From the NCBI GenBank assembly GCA_003640335.1, contig RBKG01000178.1:1-11202 (forward strand): DNA of 11,202 nt, written 5' to 3'. Below the pieces are notes generated by a model. It was not told where the DNA came from. It searched no databases and saw nothing but the letters and a program-made list of their open reading frames with translations. A program made the translations under genes and the position numbers. Source of the DNA: Porphyromonas sp. (GTDB lineage Bacteria > Bacteroidota > Bacteroidia > Bacteroidales > Porphyromonadaceae). This document shows, in pieces, positions 6,067-11,202 of this stretch (positions are counted from its first letter, which is position 1; each line of letters opens with the position of its first letter).

Positions 6067-7686
6067 TTAACTCCCAATATGAATAATCTCATCACACACT
6101 TCAGCGACTTCTTCATTATGGGTAATAAAAAGAATGATTTTATCCTTTAGATAACGTCTTATATTAGCCAAAAACTGGGACTCCGTACCACTATCCAAGG
6201 CACTTGTAGCTTCATCGAAAAGAATAATCTTACCTGGACGCAGTAAGGAGCGAGCAATAGCAATGCGTTGTGCTTGCCCTTCACTCAATCCCTGCCCTTG
6301 CTCGCCAACGACAGTATCTAAGCCATCAGGGAGCTCCCAAACAAAATCAGCCGCCGCAATCTTAAGCACTTGACGTAGTTTGCGCTCATCGGCAAGACTA
6401 TCACCGACAAGTAAGTTTTCTCTAATCGTTCCACTCAGCAAAGAATTACCCTGTGGCACGTAGACAAAGTTATTTCTAGTGGACTCACCGACAGTCAAAC
6501 CATGCTCCAAGTTTTGAATACTAATACGCCCCGCCTCAGGTTTAATTAAACCTAAGAGCAAGCGCAGAAGAGTGGTTTTACCTGAACCCGTCTCTCCCAT
6601 AATCGCAATCATTTGTCCCGAACGCACAGAAAAACTAAAGTCCTTGTAGATATATGGACTCTGCTCGTCATAGCGGAAACTAATTGTATCAACCTTAAGC
6701 GAGATACTTCCTTGAAGAATATGACTAGGTGTATCATAGCCTTCACGCTGAAACTCCAGCAAATTAACGAGTCTATCGAGTCCTGCCTTAGCACTAATCA
6801 TACTAGGGACTAGACTCATCAGTTCGCTTAAGGGCTTCTGTATACGAGTTACAAGCTGCAAGAATGAAGTCATCGTACCGAAGGTTATCGTACCTCGTAA
6901 TATCCCCCAAGCACTCCAAAGAAAGGCTACCGCATAGCCACCACTAAAGGCCGCATTAGCCATAACATTGCCATATATAGTAAGCCCTATGCGTCTCTTT
7001 ACCTGCTGATATAGCTTACCTTGTATAAGACCAAGCTTATTTATTTCTTGCTCTTGACGTTCAAATGTTCGGATTATTGTTTGATTAGACAGCGTTTCCA
7101 GCATCAGCGTATTGATATCACTCTCCGTACGCTTAATCTCTGCTGTATAAGATACCATCTTACGATAGAATGCTCTACTACCTATCAGGATTAAAGGCAT
7201 ACCCACCCCTAACATAAAGGCCAAGGTAGTATCAAATATATAGAGCAAGACTAGCGAAGCTACTAATTGCGTGGTATTGACGATAAAGTTGGGTAAGGAT
7301 ACTGCAAGCAGTTGCACGACATCATCAGTATCCTTAATAATACGCGTTAGGACATCGGCATTATGCATTTCCTTTAGGCTCTGCCAACGCGTATAAAGAA
7401 GATGATTAAAGACCTTCATTCGTATAGCATTACCCATACGCACAATGGTCTTATTAGTCAATGATATTCCTAGTAAGCGAAGTAAAGCTACCCCCCCTAG
7501 CAAAGCCATAAACGCAATGCTAAGCCAGATTAGATTTCCCTTGGTGACACCTGTTACAATATCGATAATCTCTTTACCGACAAGGACAGAACCAAGAGAT
7601 AAACTAATAGATAGTAAGCCGACAGATATGATTAACAAAATCTGCCATTTATAACCTCTAAGAAGATAAAGTAGAAGAGCTAGCAT
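6067..7686 (-). CDS. ABC exporter half-transporter (fused membrane and ATPase domains)
   Basis: A 539-residue type IV ABC exporter subunit, expected to act as a dimer in the inner membrane. The transmembrane domain fills about 1-300 with six hydrophobic helices. The ATPase domain has Walker A GETGSGKTT (364-372), Q-loop Gln412 in VPQGNSLLSG, signature LSEGQ (467-471, Glu in place of the usual Gly), Walker B IILFDE (487-492) and the switch His523 in FITHN. All catalytic residues are present, so it should be active. Substrates of this family include lipids, glycolipids, peptides and drugs. The ATG (7684-7686) overlaps the glycosyltransferase stop by 7 bp, so the two are translationally coupled and probably act in the same envelope process. 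Which compound is moved is unknown. The signature variant is known in some exporters. Confidence 0.92.
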   Translation of the reverse strand: MLALLLYLLRGYKWQILLIISVGLLSISLSLGSVLVGKEIIDIVTGVTKGNLIWLSIAFMALLGGVALLRLLGISLTNKTIVRMGNAIRMKVFNHLLYTRWQSLKEMHNADVLTRIIKDTDDVVQLLAVSLPNFIVNTTQLVASLVLLYIFDTTLAFMLGVGMPLILIGSRAFYRKMVSYTAEIKRTESDINTLMLETLSNQTIIRTFERQEQEINKLGLIQGKLYQQVKRRIGLTIYGNVMANAAFSGGYAVAFLWSAWGILRGTITFGTMTSFLQLVTRIQKPLSELMSLVPSMISAKAGLDRLVNLLEFQREGYDTPSHILQGSISLKVDTISFRYDEQSPYIYKDFSFSVRSGQMIAIMGETGSGKTTLLRLLLGLIKPEAGRISIQNLEHGLTVGESTRNNFVYVPQGNSLLSGTIRENLLVGDSLADERKLRQVLKIAAADFVWELPDGLDTVVGEQGQGLSEGQAQRIAIARSLLRPGKIILFDEATSALDSGTESQFLANIRRYLKDKIILFITHNEEVAEVCDEIIHIGS

Positions 7687-8432
7687 ATTTTTCTCTTTCC
7701 CTTAGGGAAAAGTCCTCGTAGTTGGTCACGACGCAAGGCTATAACCCCCTTAAAACCTTCACCGAAGATAGCACCACTCATTTTAGAGGTACCAAGTACT
7801 CTATCCTCAAACGTTATGGGCACTTCCAAGAGTTGGAAGCCCAAGCAATAAGCGGCGTATTTCATCTCAATCTGGAAAGCATAGCCATGGAAACGAATGC
7901 TGCTCAAATCTATACTTTCAAGTACTGAGCGGTGATAACAAACAAAACCTGCCGTAGAGTCTTTCACGGGGAAACCTGTTATCAGGCGAACATACAATGA
8001 TGCGCCATAGCTAATAGCGATGCGGCTAAGAGGCCAGTTCTTAACGCTCCCCCCCTCTGTATATCGCGAACCAATAGCCACATCGGCACGTCCTGACATC
8101 ACCGCATTATTGAGCTCAACAAGTTTATCCACAGGGTGACTGAAGTCGCAATCCATCTCAGAGATATACTCATAGCCATGCTCCAGTGCCCAACGGAAGC
8201 CAGCGATATAAGCCTTGCCTAAGCCCTGCTTACCTGCTCTCTCTAGGAGGTGCAAGCGTTCAGCATATTCGCTTTGCTTCGTCTTGACTATTCCTGCAGT
8301 ACCATCAGGAGAATTATCATCTATAATCAATATATCTATCTCCATAGGTAGAGCCATCACCGTATCAATCATTTTAGACACGTTCTCACACTCGTTGTAG
8401 GTAGGTATTAAGACTATGCTCTTTGCGCTCAT
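7680..8432 (-). CDS. Polyprenol-phosphate sugar synthase-like GT2 glycosyltransferase
   Basis: A 250-residue cytoplasmic or membrane-edge GT2 enzyme resembling dolichol/polyprenyl-phosphate mannose synthase (Dpm1), which moves a sugar from a nucleotide donor to a polyprenyl phosphate. Conserved signs are PTYNE (10-14), DDNSPDGT (38-45), GKQGLGKAYIAGF (67-79), the metal-binding acidic triad MDCDFSHP (Asp94/Asp96), GSRY (121-124) and RFHGYAFQIEM. The middle residue of the acidic motif is Cys95, where family members usually have Ala. There is no C-terminal membrane domain, so it is the short soluble form. It is first in an operon with the ABC exporter and divergent from ruvB; the downstream Wzx-like flippase on the other strand fits a glycan role. 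The sugar (mannose, glucose or other) cannot be told. Confidence 0.88.
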   Translation of the reverse strand: MSAKSIVLIPTYNECENVSKMIDTVMALPMEIDILIIDDNSPDGTAGIVKTKQSEYAERLHLLERAGKQGLGKAYIAGFRWALEHGYEYISEMDCDFSHPVDKLVELNNAVMSGRADVAIGSRYTEGGSVKNWPLSRIAISYGASLYVRLITGFPVKDSTAGFVCYHRSVLESIDLSSIRFHGYAFQIEMKYAAYCLGFQLLEVPITFEDRVLGTSKMSGAIFGEGFKGVIALRRDQLRGLFPKGKRKIC

Positions 8433-8524
8433 TCTATCTGTTCAATAATTCTAAAGTGACCTCACAAGGACCAATATGATGCGCTGATGGCCTCTTTCTG
8501 GTCGCTTATTTTCTAACTTGTGTG

Positions 8525-8532
8525 CAAAGTTA
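8525..8532 (-). promoter_or_regulatory. Predicted -7 box for the glycosyltransferase/ABC operon
   Basis: Minus strand TAACTTTG, fitting TAnnTTTG. It is the left arm of a 10-bp inverted repeat whose right arm is the ruvB -7 box. No good -33 TTTG is seen. Start near 8518 gives a leader of about 86 nt in which no convincing riboswitch or leader peptide was recognised. Confidence 0.5.
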
Positions 8533-8552
8533 ATCTTTAATACTGAAATGCG

Positions 8553-8560
8553 TAACTTTG
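8553..8560 (+). promoter_or_regulatory. Predicted -7 box of ruvB, very close to its ATG
   Basis: TAACTTTG ends 5 nt before the ATG at 8566. Transcription from such a box usually begins several nt downstream, so the mRNA would have almost no leader. The -33 TTTG is not conserved. Confidence 0.5.
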
Positions 8561-8565
8561 CAAGC

Positions 8566-9597
8566 ATGAATAACGAAACATTCGATATCCGCAATACTCA
8601 AGGCATTGCCCGAGAAGAGCAAGACGTAGACAAGGCTCTGCGCCCTCTGTCCTTTGACTCCTTCAGTGGGCAAGATAAGGTATTGACCAATCTCAAGATA
8701 TTTGTTGAAGCTGCACGCAGACGCAGTGAAGCCCTCGACCACGTCCTGCTGTATGGGCCTCCCGGACTAGGTAAAACGACCCTATCGCATATCATTGCCA
8801 ACGAACTAGGGGTAGGCATTAAAATTACTTCAGGGCCTGTCTTAGATAAACCCGGTGACTTAGCTGGCTTGCTTACTTCTCTAGAGCCCAATGATGTCCT
8901 TTTTATCGATGAAATACATCGTCTAAGCCCTATCGTGGAGGAATATCTATACTCAGCAATGGAGGATTACCGCATCGATATTATGCTGGATAAAGGGCCT
9001 AGCGCACGAAGCATTCAGATTGACCTCAATCCATTTACGCTTGTAGGGGCGACTACTCGCTCGGGACTACTTACAGCCCCCCTAAGAGCTCGCTTTGGCA
9101 TTAACCTACACCTAGAGTATTACGATACCGAAACGCTTGCGAACATTCTCAGACGCTCAGCAAGCATACTCGGCGCTCCTTGTAGCCACGATGCGGCTAT
9201 TGAGATTGCAGGTCGTAGCCGTGGAACTCCTCGTATAGCGAACGCTCTACTTAGGCGTGTACGTGACTTTGCTGAGGTCAAGGGTAATGGAAATATCGAT
9301 ACTGAGATTGCGTGCTTTGCACTTGAAGCCCTCAATATAGATAAGTATGGACTAGACTATATTGACAATAAGCTCTTGAGTACAATCATTGATAAGTTTG
9401 CAGGAGGGCCAGTAGGTCTAACGACGATTGCGACAGCCCTCGGGGAGGATGCCGGTACAGTTGAAGAGGTTTACGAACCTTACCTGATTAAAGAAGGCTT
9501 CCTTAAGCGCACACCAAGAGGGAGAGAAGCGACACTACTTGCCTACGAACATTTGAACAAGCCTCTTTCACTCAAACAACAAGATTTATTCGACTAA
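8566..9597 (+). CDS. ruvB: Holliday junction branch-migration helicase RuvB
   Basis: A 343-residue AAA+ motor that, with RuvA, drives branch migration of Holliday junctions in the cytoplasm before RuvC cuts them. Visible signs from the chosen start are Walker [10 protein letters not shown] (64-72), Walker [11 protein letters not shown] (111-120), the RuvB-typical [18 protein letters not shown] (161-178) and a C-terminal winged-helix region ending in LLAYEHL. Length is normal for RuvB. The frame is open from a TTG at 8518 and has an ATG at 8548, but [10 protein letters not shown] at 8566 is like the usual RuvB N-terminus, and the earlier codons lie upstream of the predicted promoter. Neither RuvA nor RuvC is encoded in the window. 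The flippase gene follows after 6 nt and is probably co-transcribed, a functionally unrelated pairing. Confidence 0.97.
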   Translation: MNNETFDIRNTQGIAREEQDVDKALRPLSFDSFSGQDKVLTNLKIFVEAARRRSEALDHVLLYGPPGLGKTTLSHIIANELGVGIKITSGPVLDKPGDLAGLLTSLEPNDVLFIDEIHRLSPIVEEYLYSAMEDYRIDIMLDKGPSARSIQIDLNPFTLVGATTRSGLLTAPLRARFGINLHLEYYDTETLANILRRSASILGAPCSHDAAIEIAGRSRGTPRIANALLRRVRDFAEVKGNGNIDTEIACFALEALNIDKYGLDYIDNKLLSTIIDKFAGGPVGLTTIATALGEDAGTVEEVYEPYLIKEGFLKRTPRGREATLLAYEHLNKPLSLKQQDLFD

Positions 9598-9603
9598 CTA
9601 TAT

Positions 9604-11109
9604 ATGTCTGCTATCAAATCTCTCGTTAAGGATACGGCTGTCTACGGACTAAGCTCCATGACTAGTCGCTTCCTCAACTGGCTACTTACCATTGTCTACT
9701 CACGCAAACTTCTGATTGCTGAGTTCGGACAAATGACAAAACTATACGCATGGATTGCGCTCTTACTCGTTATCCTAACCTACGGTATGGAAACGAGTTT
9801 TTTCCGTTTTGCCAATAAGAGCGAACACCCTCAAACGGTTTATTCGACAAGCCTTTGGTCCGTAGGTATCAGTTCGCTTGTTTTTATGGTACTGGGCTTA
9901 TTATTCGTCGGAGACATCACAGCATACCTAGGCTTTCAAGCTAATCAGAGCATACTGATATCTATGATGATTATTATATCGGCTATGGACGCCTTTACAG
10001 CTATTCCACTTGGATACCTTAGACTCAAACAGCGTCCTTGGCGATTTATGATGGTACGCATGAGCTTTGTGCTTATTACGATTGCGCTTACTCTAGGTAT
10101 TTTCTATGGTGTACCCTACTTGCAGAAAAGTTTTAGCCTCTTCTCTTGGTACAACCAGCGGGATGCGCTCTATTACGTCTTCGGCATCAATGTCTTGGCT
10201 AATATCATACAACTCATTCTGCTTACTCCTGAATTAGGCGAGTCGGGGCGAAAATTTGACTTTCCCCTACTCAAAGAGATGCTGCACTACTCTTGGCCTA
10301 TCCTACTACTTGGGCTTGTAGGCGCATTCAGCAATCAAGCGGATAAAATCCTATTCCCAATGCTGTTTAGTGACCCCGTTGAGGGAGATACGCAGCTCGG
10401 CATCTATGGGGCGTGCTACAAACTAGCGGTGATTATGGTTCTGTTTACTCAGGCCTTCCGCTATGCTTATGACCCCTTCGTATTTGCCAAAGTAAAAGAA
10501 GGGGGTGATGTGGCTAAGAGTGCTTACGCTCAGTCTATGCGCTACTACGTCATCTTTACCCTATTCATCTTCCTTGGCGTCATGTCTACGCTCGATGTAC
10601 TCAAGTACTTCATCGATGGCGCATACTTCGCAGGTCTTCCTGCCGTCCCCCTTGTGATGATAGGGCAACTTATGTTTGGTGTTTATTTCAATTTATCCCT
10701 TTGGTACAAGCTCACAGACCGCACGCTATGGGGAGCGATACTCTCTATCGTGGGAAGCGTCGTGGCGGTACTCTTCATCGTTCTATATGCAGAAGAATGG
10801 GGATTTATGGCTTGTGCTTGGGCTTCGGTAGTTTCTAATGGTGTCATTATGCTTGCGAGCTACTTCTTAGGTCAGAAGTACTACCCTATCCGCTACCCGC
10901 TGAAAGCTATTGCTGGCTATAGTCTGCTTACAGCAGTCCTCTATGCCATCGAACAAGTGATTGCGACATACGCACATTTAGGACAATTCTCTAGTATTGC
11001 GCTCAACTTATGTCTACTGCTTATTTTCGTGCTTGTAGTACTCAAGATTGAGGTTAAGCGAGAAGACCTACGCCCTATACTTGTTAAACTCAAGCTTATC
11101 AAGAAATAA
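9604..11109 (+). CDS. Wzx/MATE-like polysaccharide flippase
   Basis: A 501-residue polytopic membrane protein with about 12-14 hydrophobic segments, of the polysaccharide-biosynthesis flippase branch of the MOP superfamily (Wzx/RfbX, related to MATE and MurJ). Such proteins turn lipid-linked oligosaccharides across the inner membrane. The opening MSAIKSLVKDTAVYGLSSMT, with a short amphipathic stretch before helix 1, the FGQMTKLYAW segment and the central SWPILLLGLVGAFSNQADKILF (about 230-250) are typical of the family. It starts 6 nt after the ruvB stop with no promoter between, so it is likely in the ruvB operon. The divergent glycosyltransferase and ABC genes support an envelope glycan role. 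The substrate is unknown. A hairpin at 11112-11130 follows the stop. Confidence 0.87.
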   Translation: MSAIKSLVKDTAVYGLSSMTSRFLNWLLTIVYSRKLLIAEFGQMTKLYAWIALLLVILTYGMETSFFRFANKSEHPQTVYSTSLWSVGISSLVFMVLGLLFVGDITAYLGFQANQSILISMMIIISAMDAFTAIPLGYLRLKQRPWRFMMVRMSFVLITIALTLGIFYGVPYLQKSFSLFSWYNQRDALYYVFGINVLANIIQLILLTPELGESGRKFDFPLLKEMLHYSWPILLLGLVGAFSNQADKILFPMLFSDPVEGDTQLGIYGACYKLAVIMVLFTQAFRYAYDPFVFAKVKEGGDVAKSAYAQSMRYYVIFTLFIFLGVMSTLDVLKYFIDGAYFAGLPAVPLVMIGQLMFGVYFNLSLWYKLTDRTLWGAILSIVGSVVAVLFIVLYAEEWGFMACAWASVVSNGVIMLASYFLGQKYYPIRYPLKAIAGYSLLTAVLYAIEQVIATYAHLGQFSSIALNLCLLLIFVLVVLKIEVKREDLRPILVKLKLIKK

Positions 11110-11111
11110 AA

Positions 11112-11202
11112 GAGACCGCTGGGCGGTCTCCAAAAGGACAGGTTTTACTTGTTCTTTTGGAGGGCTTTGCAGAATGCGGTAATCGCAAGGCATTGAGACT
11201 GA
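11112..11202. mobile_element. MITE-like dispersed repeat, second copy, cut by the window end
   Basis: This stretch matches 2565-2654 in the same orientation with about ten substitutions and one 1-nt length change by eye. It starts with GAGACCGC-TGG-GCGGTCTC (11112-11130), an 8-bp perfect hairpin one pair longer than in the first copy. Differences fall mostly in hairpin loops, for example GCTTT versus GTAAT inside the TGCG/CGCA stem. It begins two bases after the flippase stop; the hairpin lacks a following T run and so is not a standard terminator. If the element is mobile, the target repeat here would be TAAAA (11107-11111), which includes the stop codon. Confidence 0.7.

Larger units (their letters stand above)
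8523..8562. repeat. 10-bp inverted repeat holding two divergent -7 boxes
   Basis: TGCAAAGTTA (8523-8532) and TAACTTTGCA (8553-8562) are perfect reverse complements with a 20-nt spacer. Each arm holds a -7 element for one direction. At the standard 19-nt spacing, the -33 position of each promoter falls on the other promoter's -7 box. Confidence 0.7.

Noticed and set aside
8518..8565. Upstream starts of RuvB (TTG at 8518, ATG at 8548)
   Set aside because: The added residues do not resemble RuvB N-termini and contain the predicted -7 box; the ATG at 8566 gives a standard-length protein.
11112..11130. Standard rho-independent terminator after the flippase gene
   Set aside because: The hairpin is perfect, but the next bases are CAAAAGG with no T run, and the same hairpin is the end of a dispersed repeat. 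It may still slow transcription.
1..11202. CRISPR array, toxin-antitoxin pair, prophage or other defence system
   Set aside because: No regularly spaced repeats, no paired small genes and no phage or nuclease proteins were seen; the genes fall into known housekeeping or transport families.

Overview
The window looks like chromosomal DNA of a member of the Bacteroidota, most likely order Bacteroidales and plausibly a Porphyromonas-like genus. The reasons are the recurrent promoter form TTTG / about 19 nt / TAnnTTTG, the lack of clear Shine-Dalgarno sequences before most starts, moderate GC, and the protein types present (OxyR, RuvB, a Wzx-like flippase, a PEGA-type lipoprotein). The genus is an inference from general resemblance. 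Nothing here has the layout of a defence island, prophage, CRISPR locus or biosynthetic cluster. The window is mostly housekeeping, with several interesting non-coding features.

Left part (1-4009): a minus-strand copper-exporting P1B-type ATPase carries metal-binding HMA domains at both ends. Upstream of it is a 173-bp MITE-like element with short terminal inverted repeats and a 5-bp direct repeat on each side. A second, truncated copy of this element begins two bases after the last gene, at the right edge of the window. Next come two nearly identical tRNA-Val(UAC) cassettes, each with promoter, tRNA and terminator, lying 909 bp apart. They bracket a small putative lipoprotein gene that has its own promoter candidate and terminator.

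Middle (4010-6066): an EamA/DMT-family transporter and an OxyR peroxide-sensing regulator, both on the minus strand. The OxyR terminator hairpin physically overlaps the transporter promoter.

Right part (6067-11202): a polyprenyl-phosphate sugar synthase-like glycosyltransferase and an ABC half-transporter overlap by 7 bp and form a leftward operon. They are transcribed divergently from ruvB and a Wzx/MATE-like polysaccharide flippase, which form a rightward pair with a 6-nt gap. The two -7 boxes of the divergent promoters are the arms of a perfect 10-bp inverted repeat, and the ruvB box is so close to the ATG that the mRNA may be leaderless. The glycosyltransferase, ABC transporter and flippase together suggest envelope glycan or lipid assembly around the recombination gene ruvB; the exact substrates cannot be read from sequence.
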